Positions 1-8,195 of a DNA stretch of 48,443 nucleotides are shown here, one piece after another. Positions within the stretch are counted from its first letter, which is position 1. Every line of letters begins with the position of its first letter. The position numbers and the translations under genes were made by a program. Source of the stretch: Alistipes sp. (GTDB lineage Bacteria; Bacteroidota; Bacteroidia; Bacteroidales; Rikenellaceae); assembly GCA_017629145.1 (NCBI GenBank), contig JAGBXR010000021.1, forward strand, positions 1 through 48,443, read 5' to 3'. The notes below the pieces were generated by a model. It was not told the origin of the DNA. It ran no database searches and was given only the letters and a program-made list of their open reading frames with translations.

Positions 1-86
1 CGGCAGTACTTCTTCTTCTTAACGTCTACTGATACTGGGTTGAGATAGCGGATCTCTGATGCACCCTGCTGTGTATTCTCTGCCAT
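1..86 (-). CDS. rpsR: 30S ribosomal protein S18, N-terminal part only
   Basis: Reading leftward from the ATG at 84-86, the translation begins MAENTQQGASEIRYLNPVSV and continues into VDVKKKKYCR, the usual lysine-rich start of S18, which forms part of the 30S platform with S6. The gene runs off the window edge, so only about 28 residues are visible. It starts 2 bp after the rpsF stop, the standard rpsF-rpsR order, and is surely cotranscribed with it from the promoter near 475-482. Confidence 0.9.
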   Translation of the reverse strand, partial: MAENTQQGASEIRYLNPVSVDVKKKKYC

Positions 87-88
87 GA

Positions 89-433
89 TTACTCCTGTGT
101 TTTGTTAGCAAGCTTTGCACGACGCTTCTGAGAGTACTCAACAGCGAACTTGTCCTGCTTGAAAGTTAAGAAACGGATAACACGCTCGTCACGACGATAC
201 TGTGTCTCAAGTGTGTTGATGATTGAGCCCTCACCGGTGAACTCTACGAGGAAGTAGAAACCGGTAGTCTTCTTCTGAATAGGGTATGCGAGCTTCTTCA
301 AGCCCCAGTTCTCCACATTCACAATCTGACCGCCGTTCTCGGTGATTACGCCCTGGAATTTGTCAGCAACCTCCTTTACCTGTGCATCCGAAAGGACGGG
401 AGTGACAATGAAAACGGTTTCGTAATTGTTCAT
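89..433 (-). CDS. rpsF: 30S ribosomal protein S6
   Basis: This 114-residue protein matches S6 over its whole length: it opens [16 protein letters not shown], has the central [17 protein letters not shown] segment and the G-F-Y-F-L-V-E-F strand, and ends in a basic tail. S6 binds 16S rRNA in the 30S platform together with S18. The ATG at 431-433 is preceded on its own strand by a TACCTTTG box at 475-482, and rpsR follows 2 bp downstream. Length is normal and nothing looks odd. Confidence 0.97.
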   Translation of the reverse strand: MNNYETVFIVTPVLSDAQVKEVADKFQGVITENGGQIVNVENWGLKKLAYPIQKKTTGFYFLVEFTGEGSIINTLETQYRRDERVIRFLTFKQDKFAVEYSQKRRAKLANKTQE

Positions 434-474
434 AATTGTAATAATTATTAATAAGTTTTGTGCATAAAGCGGTG

Positions 475-482
475 CAAAGGTA
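475..482 (-). promoter_or_regulatory. Promoter -7 box of the rpsF operon
   Basis: The minus strand reads TACCTTTG, a match to the Bacteroidota -7 consensus TAnnTTTG, 42 bp upstream of the rpsF start. A GTTG about 19-20 bp further upstream (near 501-505) could be a weak -33 element. The rest of the 286-bp gap between rpsF and the dipeptidase gene shows no other gene that I can support. Confidence 0.6.
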
Positions 483-719
483 AGAATATTTTTTTATTCT
501 GCAACACTTTTTGTTAAATATTTGACACTTTAAGGTATAATTGCACTTAAACTGTTGCAATCTACCCAATGTTATTTGCATATGCGTATGTTAATATCCC
601 ATTAACTAATTTACCAATTCTTCACAAAAATATAAAAAAATGTGTGAATAGATAATGATAGAAGGGTAAATTGTTGTAATTTTGTGAAAATAGATTAGTA
701 TTTTGATACCTATATTTAT

Positions 720-1460
720 ATGGATAGACTCTTTCGATATATACTATATGCAGCCTTATGCTTTTTCTCTCCGGATATCACCTTGGCGCAAGAATACGTT
801 GACTTCGACCGTCTGATGCGCGATTACGGGTTGGTTGATATCTTAACTTTGGATGACGAAATATTGGTAGATCTCCGATATTCGGGCAATGATAATTTCA
901 TCGGTGAGGATATGTATGGAGAACTCGATAAGGCTTATTTTGAAAAGGAATTTGCGAATAGGGTAGTCGCGGCACAACAAGAGTTGCGTCGCCGCCGTCC
1001 CGATTTGACGTTATTGGTATACGATGCCGCTCGACCAATAAGTGTTCAGCTCCGTATGCATAGAACAGTACAGGGAACTGAATTCGAACAATTTGTTGCA
1101 AATGGAACTTTAGGTGGGCGACATAATTATGGTGTTGCTGTGGATGTTACATTGGCTACATTAGAGGGTATTCCGCTTGAAATGGGTACACCGTTTGACG
1201 ATTTCAATGATGCTGCGTCTGTTAAGCTTACACCTGATAGTTCGGACCCCAAAACGCGCACAGTTGAGCGATATCGTGTCGATCTTACGACGATGATGCA
1301 GTGCGGTCTGATTTCCGAGGAGGCCCTAATCAATCGTATGCTGCTTATTGAGGTTATGTATTCGGCTGGTTTAGTTCCTTATCGCCGCGAATGGTGGCAT
1401 TTCGAGGAATGTATCTCGATGTCTGATACACGCAAGAAGTATCGCTTATTGGATTTTTAA
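720..1460 (+). CDS. D-alanyl-D-alanine dipeptidase, VanX/DdpX-like (M15D)
   Basis: This 246-residue protein has an N-terminal signal peptide (about residues 1-23, ending LAQE), so it is exported. The zinc-peptidase M15D signatures are present: RHNYGVAVDVTL supplies the zinc-binding His and Asp, and REWWHFE near the C-terminus supplies the catalytic Glu and third ligand. Family members cleave D-Ala-D-Ala released from peptidoglycan. There is no vanH/vanA ligase nearby, so housekeeping muropeptide recycling is more likely than glycopeptide resistance; that role is inference. The gene stands alone and converges with the DUF456 gene 5 bp away. Confidence 0.88.
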   Translation: MDRLFRYILYAALCFFSPDITLAQEYVDFDRLMRDYGLVDILTLDDEILVDLRYSGNDNFIGEDMYGELDKAYFEKEFANRVVAAQQELRRRRPDLTLLVYDAARPISVQLRMHRTVQGTEFEQFVANGTLGGRHNYGVAVDVTLATLEGIPLEMGTPFDDFNDAASVKLTPDSSDPKTRTVERYRVDLTTMMQCGLISEEALINRMLLIEVMYSAGLVPYRREWWHFEECISMSDTRKKYRLLDF

Positions 1461-1465
1461 TTATG

Positions 1466-1963
1466 TTAAATTTTATCGGCGACGGTCAATAAAATATCTC
1501 TAATAATATAATATAGCATCATACTGCCGGTAATCAGCTTTAGACCTGTGCCGGCAAGGAATGATATAAACGAGCCACAAGCAACCTTAAAGGCTTTGCT
1601 CTTGTCTGTACTATCGTTGAGTAGTTCTCCGATAAATGCGCCCACGAATGGCGCTGCAATGATACCTATTGGACCAAAGAAGATTCCCAGGAATACACCG
1701 ATATTCGCACCCATAATTCCTCGCTTCGAGCCTCCAAACAGCTTACTGAAGTATCCGGGGAGCAAGTAATCAAGTATGATTATAACAAATGATATAACGC
1801 CCCAAACGATAAGTTGTGTATTTGTAATTTCAGACCACGAAGCTAAATTAACGAAGACTAATCCTAGAAATGATACGATAGTTCCTGGCAGCACCGGGAT
1901 AACGGCACCTAGTAGTCCGACTATTCCAAAAATTACAGCAAGTGTTGCATAAAGTGCATCCAT
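1466..1963 (-). CDS. DUF456 family membrane protein
   Basis: This 165-residue, strongly hydrophobic protein has about four membrane spans. It shows the DUF456 pattern: an N-terminal VIFGIVGLLGAVIPVLPGT segment, a central LDYLLPGYFSKLFGGSKRG, and glycine-rich G-x-x-x-G hydrophobic stretches (GANIGVFLGIFFGPIG). The function of DUF456 proteins is not known. It lies 73 bp after the gtrA-like gene on the same strand and may be read from the lgt group, but the gap makes that uncertain. Confidence 0.8.
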   Translation of the reverse strand: MDALYATLAVIFGIVGLLGAVIPVLPGTIVSFLGLVFVNLASWSEITNTQLIVWGVISFVIIILDYLLPGYFSKLFGGSKRGIMGANIGVFLGIFFGPIGIIAAPFVGAFIGELLNDSTDKSKAFKVACGSFISFLAGTGLKLITGSMMLYYIIRDILLTVADKI

Positions 1964-2036
1964 ATATTATTCTGTTTATTAAATATCTAATCAATATTAT
2001 TTAACATAATGTAATTATTACGACAAATAGCAGAAG

Positions 2037-2528
2037 TTACTGATTGTTAGAGGCGCGTTGTTTAAAGGTGTAGTATTTGCCCATTAGGAAACTGTAACAT
2101 ACAGATACAACCGTTGTGAACATCTTCGATGGTGTCGGCCAAATGTTGAATGACTCTACAAACAACTTCATACACACGTAGTTTAGTAATAGTGATCCCA
2201 TAACAGAGAGCACATATCTAAATAGCTGTCTGCGGCACGCGTATTCAGATACTCGAAATGCCACGTTGCGATTAAGCCAGAATCCAGTGAAAAATGTGAT
2301 TGGAAATACAACAATCAGTGAAGCTATATGTGGCGAGACAACGACTACACCCAAATCAATGAATCTTTGCGCAACAATAAAATGGTAAATCACAAAGTAC
2401 CACAATGCATCGAGAGTCATATTCAGACCGCCACATAAAGCATAGCCAAACATCTCACGTGTGCAAAAACGCGAGATTAATGGTCGGTATGCTCTATCGA
2501 TTATTGATGTTAGTACGGGAGCAAGCAT
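2037..2528 (-). CDS. GtrA-like membrane protein
   Basis: This 163-residue protein has four predicted membrane helices. It has the GtrA features: an early REMFGYALCGGLNMTLD segment, TFFTGFWLNRNVAFRV after helix two, and a closing FLMGKYYTFKQR. GtrA-family proteins take part in moving or presenting lipid-linked sugars at the cytoplasmic membrane; the substrate here cannot be read from sequence. It begins 11 bp after the stop of the HU/SPOR gene, so it is probably the last gene of the lgt group. Confidence 0.83.
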   Translation of the reverse strand: MLAPVLTSIIDRAYRPLISRFCTREMFGYALCGGLNMTLDALWYFVIYHFIVAQRFIDLGVVVVSPHIASLIVVFPITFFTGFWLNRNVAFRVSEYACRRQLFRYVLSVMGSLLLNYVCMKLFVESFNIWPTPSKMFTTVVSVCYSFLMGKYYTFKQRASNNQ

Positions 2529-2539
2529 CGCAACGTCGG

Positions 2540-3451
2540 CTATTTAAGTTCGCGAGGAGTGTGAATCCAAGCTTGTGGAAAATAGTTGATATAACTATTA
2601 ATAAACTCCTGGCACTCTGCTTTATCTTCCGATATAAATGCTATTACAGCATTGAGTCTTCCGAGGGGTCTAATTCGGCAATCTACACCGCTAACTTTTT
2701 GTTTGATTAACTCACAATAGCGCTCTGCGTTTTCAATTGTCTCAAAACTGCCAACAACAACCATATACCCTGTTTCAGGCTGAATATTTGTATCACCGCC
2801 CTCCTCTTTAGCCACGTCGACCACAGTCTCAATGATGAGATTCTCAGTCTCTTCACCTTCTGCTACGGGTTGTGATAGAACCTCTACAACCACGGTCTCG
2901 GTTACAGGCTGTTCGGGTATTATGTCATAAGGTATATCTGTAGCAACAAACTCAATAGTAGCGTCTTGCTTAAAGCGATTTACTATATCGAATTTCGTGT
3001 ATGTAACCCACGTAATTGCAGTGATAATTAATAATATAGATATTGCTACTATAATCTTAGTGGCACTACCCTTTTTTAGCTTACTAACATCAGTAATGTT
3101 ATATCTATTGAGCGCTATAGATAGCTCTGTAGATGTTATAAAGCTCTTGTTGCGCAGTGTGCCGACACCCTCGATTGATACGGTGGATTCAGTGCAGGTG
3201 CGATTGTGCCAACGTGTATATATATCCTCGGCTTCTTCGATAGAAACAGACGCTTGATTAGCTATAATCTCAACAATTGAGAATGCGCTTGCGGTTGACG
3301 AATAGTCAACGACAGTCACTGGTGCTTGCAGTTTGCTTCCATTTAATTCGGCGGATAAGCGCTTGATATATAGTGTGCCAACGTGTGGCAAATGTACCGC
3401 TGAGTATTTTAGCAGAGAATTGAATATTAGCTTATTAATCTCGTTTACCAT
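2540..3451 (-). CDS. HU-like domain / transmembrane / SPOR domain protein
   Basis: This 303-residue protein has three parts. Residues 1-115 look like the paired HU/CCDC81-type DNA-binding-like domains of Bacteroidota (LPHVGTLYIKRL, then VSIEGVGTLRNKSF). Residues 132-150 are one hydrophobic span (IIVAISILLIITAITW). After an acidic linker, residues 229-300 form a SPOR domain (GYMVVVGSFETIENAERYCE) of the type that binds denuded peptidoglycan at division sites. The layout implies a cytoplasmic N-terminus and periplasmic SPOR end. It follows lgt by 20 bp and precedes the gtrA-like gene. A division or envelope role is likely; DNA binding is only an inference. Confidence 0.8.
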   Translation of the reverse strand: MVNEINKLIFNSLLKYSAVHLPHVGTLYIKRLSAELNGSKLQAPVTVVDYSSTASAFSIVEIIANQASVSIEEAEDIYTRWHNRTCTESTVSIEGVGTLRNKSFITSTELSIALNRYNITDVSKLKKGSATKIIVAISILLIITAITWVTYTKFDIVNRFKQDATIEFVATDIPYDIIPEQPVTETVVVEVLSQPVAEGEETENLIIETVVDVAKEEGGDTNIQPETGYMVVVGSFETIENAERYCELIKQKVSGVDCRIRPLGRLNAVIAFISEDKAECQEFINSYINYFPQAWIHTPRELK

Positions 3452-3471
3452 AAGTTATTTATAGCAAGCTG

Positions 3472-4380
3472 TTACTTCGACTTTGAACGTTTGTTCTTCT
3501 CGCGATCCTGCTGACGATAGAATGTATTTGCTCTTTCTACAACAAAATTCACATCGGTGACCGCTGGTCTCATAAGAGCACGCACAATCATAAACACACC
3601 AAACACAATAAATGGGATGCTAAGCAACTGTCCCATATCCAACGCCCAGCCATCCTCGAATGCTTCCTGGCGCTCCTTGAGGAATTCTATAAAGAAACGA
3701 GTAAGGAAGATTCCTATCATAGCTACGCCAAATAGCAATCCAGGTCGTTTGCGACCTAAATCTTTACGAGAGTATAACCAGAATAAAATTCCGAATGTCA
3801 GGAAGTAACACATTGCTTCATACAACTGTGCTGGATGGCGAGCCGGAACATCCTCCAACAGCTGAATCATTCTATCCTCGTGGCATAATGGGAATTGGAA
3901 ACCCCAAGGCATATCTGTTGGATATCCGACAATTTCTGAATTGAAAAGGTTGCCAAGACGAATGATTGCACCGCTTAATGGGGCTACTATACCTATGCGG
4001 TCAATGCCCCAAATAAATGTCAAGCGATTAACTCGTGTAAATATCCATATGCCGAGGAGGATGCCTATTGTAGCTCCGTGGCTAGCCATACCACCATGTC
4101 GAATATCTGTGATAATGCGCCAAGGCTCTGCAAGATATACATCGGGTTCATAGAAGAGACAATGACCCACACGTGCACCAATGAATGTGCCGAGCACAAT
4201 CCACATAAAGCCTGACTCAACAGTGCGTGGTGGAAGTCCCTCTCGCTTAAACATATATGCACATATTCGCTCGGCAGCAAGTATTGCGATTGCCCACATA
4301 AGGCCGTACCAACGAATATCAAACGATCCAACGCTAACCAAAACGGGATTCCAGTCCCATATAATTGTCATTAGGTTCAT
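3472..4380 (-). CDS. lgt: Prolipoprotein diacylglyceryl transferase
   Basis: This 302-residue polytopic inner-membrane enzyme transfers diacylglycerol from phosphatidylglycerol to the lipobox cysteine of prolipoproteins. Visible motifs are the early IRWYGLMWAIAI segment, GGMASHGATIGI, and the Lgt signature around RLGNLFNSEIVG with its conserved Arg and Asn. The C-terminal tail is basic (DREKNKRSKSK). Length is normal. It heads a leftward group with the SPOR and gtrA-like genes, and the window contains several lipoproteins that would be its substrates (DUF2807, LptE, M64 peptidase). Confidence 0.96.
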   Translation of the reverse strand: MNLMTIIWDWNPVLVSVGSFDIRWYGLMWAIAILAAERICAYMFKREGLPPRTVESGFMWIVLGTFIGARVGHCLFYEPDVYLAEPWRIITDIRHGGMASHGATIGILLGIWIFTRVNRLTFIWGIDRIGIVAPLSGAIIRLGNLFNSEIVGYPTDMPWGFQFPLCHEDRMIQLLEDVPARHPAQLYEAMCYFLTFGILFWLYSRKDLGRKRPGLLFGVAMIGIFLTRFFIEFLKERQEAFEDGWALDMGQLLSIPFIVFGVFMIVRALMRPAVTDVNFVVERANTFYRQQDREKNKRSKSK

Positions 4381-4433
4381 ATATAGTATTTTTTGTATTT
4401 CAGTTAATTACAATGCACAATATAAATTAAATT

Positions 4434-5066
4434 CTAACTTGTCATAACTGCCAGACGAGCAACTACTCTCCAGGCCTTTGAAACTTGTAATGGCGATATA
4501 AATATGTCGGGGCAATCGCTGCGATTGCGCGCTACCAGACGCCACTCATCACTACCCTTCTTGATTCGCACCTTGCGCCATAGAGGTTCCCCGTCGACAA
4601 TGAGTACATATTCGTTACCCTGAACAATCTCATCAATCTCGACGCTGCGCAAGAAGAGGTCACTAACTGCACACTGCTTGTCACACATCGCTCTCGATGA
4701 TGAGCGCATAACGAAATCATATCCAGTAATGCAGGGCATAGAGACCAATCCAGAGTGCTTTAGCTCATTGAGATTCAAGATACACTCCTCGACCATACAG
4801 CGATAATATGGACGTTGCGCCGTATCGACTTTATCTCCAAGAAGCATCGAGCCTACGCCTGATAGCAACCAGGTGCGGTCGAGCTGCGGAAATAGCTCGC
4901 ACAAGCGATTTGCCAAGTCTGGAGAGATGCCATAGTTGCCACGTTTGATGTTGTAGAGTCCCTCTACACGCGACATACCCAAGAGCGTCGCAAGCCTGTT
5001 GAGTGTGATGCCTCTCCACTCAATGATCTTGAGAATGCGCTCCCAGTTATTGTATTTATTTGTCAT
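4434..5066 (-). CDS. Helix-turn-helix regulator with an S24/LexA-like C-terminal domain
   Basis: This 210-residue protein has an N-terminal HTH resembling phage CI-type repressors (RLATLLGMSRVEGLYNIKRG, residues about 21-40), followed by SPDLANRLCELFPQLDRTWL. The C-terminal half resembles the S24 fold: YVLIVDGEPLWRKVRI and a closing WRVVARLAV. The usual G-D-S-M catalytic motif is not clear; the corresponding place reads RSSSRAM, while a Lys survives in WRKVRIKK. It may be a non-cleaving sensor or repressor. It stands alone between lgt and the tRNA, with no phage genes beside it. Confidence 0.7.
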   Translation of the reverse strand: MTNKYNNWERILKIIEWRGITLNRLATLLGMSRVEGLYNIKRGNYGISPDLANRLCELFPQLDRTWLLSGVGSMLLGDKVDTAQRPYYRCMVEECILNLNELKHSGLVSMPCITGYDFVMRSSSRAMCDKQCAVSDLFLRSVEIDEIVQGNEYVLIVDGEPLWRKVRIKKGSDEWRLVARNRSDCPDIFISPLQVSKAWRVVARLAVMTS

Positions 5067-5142
5067 ACGGTCAATCTATCGCTTTCTTCCCCTATCTCGG
5101 CCATAAACATCACGGCCAATCAAGTAATTCAAAAAAATGTAT

Positions 5143-5150
5143 TATCTTTG
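5143..5150 (+). promoter_or_regulatory. Promoter -7 box of tRNA-Arg
   Basis: TATCTTTG matches the Bacteroidota -7 consensus and ends 6 bp before the mature tRNA 5' end, the short spacing expected for a stable RNA promoter. I see no good TTTG at -33. Confidence 0.65.
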
Positions 5151-5156
5151 CACATC

Positions 5157-5228
5157 GGCTCCGTAGTTCAATGGATAGAATTTAAGATTCCGGTTCTTAC
5201 GATGAAGGTTCGAATCCTTTCGGGGTCA
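5157..5228 (+). tRNA. tRNA-Arg (anticodon CCG)
   Basis: A full 72-nt cloverleaf folds by hand. The acceptor stem is GGCTCCG with CGGGGTC, including two wobble pairs. The D arm is GTTC/GAAT. The anticodon stem TAAGA/TCTTA is perfect and encloses the loop TTCCGGT, giving anticodon CCG, which reads CGG (Arg). The T arm is GAAGG-TTCGAAT-CCTTT and the discriminator base is A. CCA is not encoded. A TATCTTTG box sits just upstream and a hairpin terminator just downstream, so it is a monocistronic unit. Confidence 0.95.
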
Positions 5229-5231
5229 CTT

Positions 5232-5265
5232 AAGCGTTGTGCAGTTGGTTGTACAGCGCTTTTCA
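5232..5265 (+). terminator. Terminator of tRNA-Arg
   Basis: AAGCGTTGTGC pairs with GTACAGCGCTT (11 bp, two wobbles) around an 8-nt loop, followed by a T-rich run. It begins 4 nt after the tRNA. Confidence 0.7.
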
Positions 5266-5371
5266 CTTTTATCTATCCACAGTAACTGCGAGCGCATATG
5301 CTTTGCAAAGATACAACATTTCCTATATTTTAGTATGAAATTGGCAACCAATTTTCAAATAAAATACAATA

Positions 5372-5401
5372 GGGTTGTCGGACGACATTTGTCCACAACC
5401 C
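5372..5401 (-). terminator. Hairpin terminator after the DUF2807 gene
   Basis: GGGTTGTCGGAC pairs with GTCCACAACCC (11 bp with one bulged C). On the minus strand it lies 28 bp beyond the DUF2807 stop and runs into a T-rich sequence, as expected for the end of that transcript. Confidence 0.6.
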
Positions 5402-5429
5402 CATTTGTATGATTATTAGATTGTTATAC

Positions 5430-6176
5430 CTATTGCATCAAGCGCTTTAGAGCTGTAATATCTGCACCACCTGATGACGACAAATCAAGCGTTGCACCTG
5501 TTGTGCAATATATCACATCTGCGCCTCCCGATGCCTGAATATGGTACTCTTGCGAAGCATTAACCTTAACATCAGAACCACCAGATGCTGATACGGTTGC
5601 TACTACAGCCTGAAGCTCGTATAGATCAGCATCAACACCTCCTGATAATGCAGCATCCAGGGTGTTGCATCTACCGCTTAAATTGATATCTGCTCCACCA
5701 GATGCGGCAATACTTAAATGGTTGAATGCACCGCACACATTCACATCGGCACCACCTGATACAGCAAATGTTGTAGTGTCTTGACTGGTAATTGCTTCAC
5801 TGCTCTTAAGTGAAGCACCGCCAGAAATTGCAAACAACGACAGATTTACTGGAGATACACGAATCTCAAGGGTCTTCACGTGGTATGAATAATCGTCGCA
5901 TAGACCTATATAGAGTATGTTGTTCTCTACTCTGATCTCTACGAACTCCATAATATTGGGCGATGTGGTAATCTGCGCTGTGCCTGGTTCAATAGAGCTG
6001 TCAAGAATAACATCTGCGCAGGATGAAATCCCTAATCCAGATACTTCACCTTCGTAGGTGCGAAGTGCCGTAGTAGGATCTCCTTCGCCGCGTATAAGGT
6101 TTTTGTTGATGGCTATACTAATGCAGGATGTAGCCAATAACGATATAGCAATTGCTGCGATTAACGACTTTTTCAT
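5430..6176 (-). CDS. DUF2807 lipoprotein (putative auto-transporter adhesin, head GIN domain)
   Basis: This 248-residue protein carries a lipoprotein signal (MKKSLIAAIAISLLATSC, lipidation at Cys18). The rest is a DUF2807 domain, a right-handed beta-solenoid family found widely in Bacteroidota. Seven S-G-G turns recur at intervals of roughly 15-25 residues (SGGASLKS, SGGADVNV, SGGADINL, SGGVDADL, SGGSDVKV, SGGADVIY, SGGADITA), each probably marking a solenoid rung. It is probably surface or periplasm-facing. It begins 27 bp after the GntR gene and is probably the last gene of the ABC operon. The name adhesin is a family label; no ligand is known. Confidence 0.85.
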   Translation of the reverse strand: MKKSLIAAIAISLLATSCISIAINKNLIRGEGDPTTALRTYEGEVSGLGISSCADVILDSSIEPGTAQITTSPNIMEFVEIRVENNILYIGLCDDYSYHVKTLEIRVSPVNLSLFAISGGASLKSSEAITSQDTTTFAVSGGADVNVCGAFNHLSIAASGGADINLSGRCNTLDAALSGGVDADLYELQAVVATVSASGGSDVKVNASQEYHIQASGGADVIYCTTGATLDLSSSGGADITALKRLMQ

Positions 6177-6203
6177 AATGATTTAAATATATTAAATTAA
6201 CTA

Positions 6204-6539
6204 TTACTTTACTTCAATTGTAAGCTCAAGCAGAGCAAGTCGCTCGCGAAGTTTTGGCAACTCTTCGTCGATGAACTTTTGTCGCTCAAGCTGTTTAATG
6301 TGTGCTTTTGCACCCTCGGCAACGAAATATCCAATACCTCGACGATTGAAGATTATGCCATCACCATCGAGCTTTTCGTAGCTACGCATCACCGTATTGG
6401 GGTTAACACCCACCTCGGCAGCGAGTTCTCTTACCGATACGATACGCTCTCCCTCGAGCCATTCGCCCGAGAGAATGCGCATAGCTATAAGTTCATATAT
6501 TTGTCGCCATATAGGCTTATCTTCCGAAAATTGCATCAT
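6204..6539 (-). CDS. GntR family regulator, YtrA-like
   Basis: This is a winged-helix GntR protein of about 111 residues without a large effector domain, as in the YtrA subfamily. Motifs include PIWRQIYELIAMRILSGEW and SVRELAAEVGVNPNTVMRSY, followed by the wing RRGIGYFV and a coiled-coil-like C-terminus. I chose the ATG at 6537-6539, 2 nt after the permease stop; an upstream GTG at 6548 would overlap the permease gene. YtrA regulators usually repress the ABC transporter operon that contains them, so autoregulation of this operon is the likely job. Confidence 0.87.
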   Translation of the reverse strand: MMQFSEDKPIWRQIYELIAMRILSGEWLEGERIVSVRELAAEVGVNPNTVMRSYEKLDGDGIIFNRRGIGYFVAEGAKAHIKQLERQKFIDEELPKLRERLALLELTIEVK

Positions 6540-6541
6540 AA

Positions 6542-7264
6542 CTACCACTTAATTTGACGTTTACGCAGTGCTATATAGCATATCGCATAAAGTACAACAG
6601 GAATCAGACAATACATCACTACACCAACTGACTCTGGTACAACTATATTATTAATAACATAACCCATCTCTGTATAGTATGCATAGAGGCTGATGCCTAA
6701 ACGTGCCAACAAAGCCAGAATTGCTATAATAATACCGAAGCCAATAGCTGAAGCTGCCACAAGACTACGACGTGCAAGAATATTGATTAACAGTGATGTA
6801 GATGTAATTATCTGAACCAATATATATATAGGCCAATAGAGGTGACATTGCGTGGCGATATCCTTAAGCTCTGCACCTAACAGACCCGTCACACCTCCAT
6901 ATTGGAATGGAGCAACGCAGATAACAGCAAGTAATGTGAGTGCAAAGGCGACGAGTGGATATACCACAGCGCAATCAAAGAGCATAAAACTAAAGCGCTC
7001 CTCATTAGATATAGGCAACGTTGATGCTATAACCTTAGTACCACGACCGCGTAACTGCAACATCTGGTTCATTGCAATACGCATCGCGCCGAAGATGTAG
7101 ATAGCCAAAGCTATGCCTTCAATGTTATAAATAGAGCGATCCAGAATACCAAATATCAGCGGAATGCCAAATACAAATAGTGCAAAAGCAAGATATTGTT
7201 TATATTGTGAAGTATAGTGATAACGAGCATACTGCGCTACCCTACCTAAATTAAAATTTCCCAT
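6542..7264 (-). CDS. ABC transporter permease-like membrane protein
   Basis: This 240-residue protein has about six hydrophobic segments (for example YLAFALFVFGIPLIFGIL and AASAIGFGIIIAILALLARLG) and no soluble domain, consistent with an ABC-2-like permease. It sits 3 bp after the ATP-binding protein gene and 2 bp before the GntR gene, so its partner is the neighbouring ATPase. I assign the role from context and topology; the family signature itself is weak. Confidence 0.7.
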   Translation of the reverse strand: MGNFNLGRVAQYARYHYTSQYKQYLAFALFVFGIPLIFGILDRSIYNIEGIALAIYIFGAMRIAMNQMLQLRGRGTKVIASTLPISNEERFSFMLFDCAVVYPLVAFALTLLAVICVAPFQYGGVTGLLGAELKDIATQCHLYWPIYILVQIITSTSLLINILARRSLVAASAIGFGIIIAILALLARLGISLYAYYTEMGYVINNIVVPESVGVVMYCLIPVVLYAICYIALRKRQIKW

Positions 7265-7267
7265 AGT

Positions 7268-8098
7268 TTATTTCGTGTTAAAAAGTGCTGCAATGGCGTT
7301 GCGATTAGCTGTCGTTGCATTGAATAATAACTCGATGTTAAGAGGTGTATCTACATCTGTTTCATTAACTGATACTGCTACATCTCCTACGATCGTTCGT
7401 TCTGAGTATATAACTTTATCATTTTCATCTATTTTACCAAACTTTATCTTACGGCAAATCTCCTCTGTTGTCGCATTGAGAGCTACACCAATTTCATCAA
7501 GGATTATTATGCTATCTAGCAATTGCTCGACATCGGCAACCTGGTGTGTTGAGATAATTATAAGTCGCTCCTCATTTACGTAGGTTGCAAGCAGACGACG
7601 GAAGATGCTCTTCGATGGAATATCCAGACCATTGGTCGGTTCATCAAGGAGAATCATCGATACGTTGCAAGCAAGGGCAAATGCTATATAAGCCTTCTTG
7701 CGCTGTCCCATAGACAAGGAGTGCAGCTTGATTTTTGGATCTATATCAAATTCCTCACAATAACGACGCATATCTCCACGATCAAAACGTGGGTAGAATG
7801 GTTTTGTAATTGTGGCGTAGCGCTCGAGTGAGATATTTGGCAAATCGAACTCCTCTGGAATGATAATCATATCGCTGAATATTTCGGGGCGTCGTGACAT
7901 TGGATCGACACCAGCAACTCGCACCTCGCCGCACTGTGGTCGCATAATACCACATATGAGTTTAAGAAGTGTAGTCTTGCCTATACCATTGCATCCGAGC
8001 AGACCGTGTATATGTCCATTCTCCAGATTTAATGTGATATTAGTCAACACATCGCGGTGTGACGAATATCCGAATGATAATTTTCTTGTAGTAATCAT
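7268..8098 (-). CDS. ABC transporter ATP-binding protein
   Basis: This 276-residue ATPase has Walker A GCNGIGKTTLL, the signature region LHSLSMGQRKKAYIA, Walker B MILLDEPTNGLD and a switch His in ISTHQ. The glutamine-poor LSMGQ-type signature and the short C-terminal extension resemble YtrB/YxlF-type exporters. It heads the leftward operon ATPase-permease-GntR-DUF2807, driven by a strong promoter at 8196-8226. Such modules are often induced by envelope stress or antibiotics; that is a family expectation, and the substrate here is unknown. Confidence 0.9.
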   Translation of the reverse strand: MITTRKLSFGYSSHRDVLTNITLNLENGHIHGLLGCNGIGKTTLLKLICGIMRPQCGEVRVAGVDPMSRRPEIFSDMIIIPEEFDLPNISLERYATITKPFYPRFDRGDMRRYCEEFDIDPKIKLHSLSMGQRKKAYIAFALACNVSMILLDEPTNGLDIPSKSIFRRLLATYVNEERLIIISTHQVADVEQLLDSIIILDEIGVALNATTEEICRKIKFGKIDENDKVIYSERTIVGDVAVSVNETDVDTPLNIELLFNATTANRNAIAALFNTK

Positions 8099-8195
8099 AG
8101 CTCTACTATATTATATTGTTTGTTTTGCGTTATTTGCTCTATTCGACCACTATATATTTTGACCGCAATAGGTGTATTAGTAAAGTAATACACTG

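Noticed and set aside
720-1460. Glycopeptide-resistance role for the VanX-like dipeptidase
   Set aside because: No vanA/vanH/vanRS-like gene is nearby, and the signal peptide points to envelope peptide recycling.
5306-5313. Leftward TATCTTTG box reading toward and antisense to tRNA-Arg
   Set aside because: No -33 element fits, and the tRNA terminator stem lies in its path; probably chance in A/T-rich DNA.
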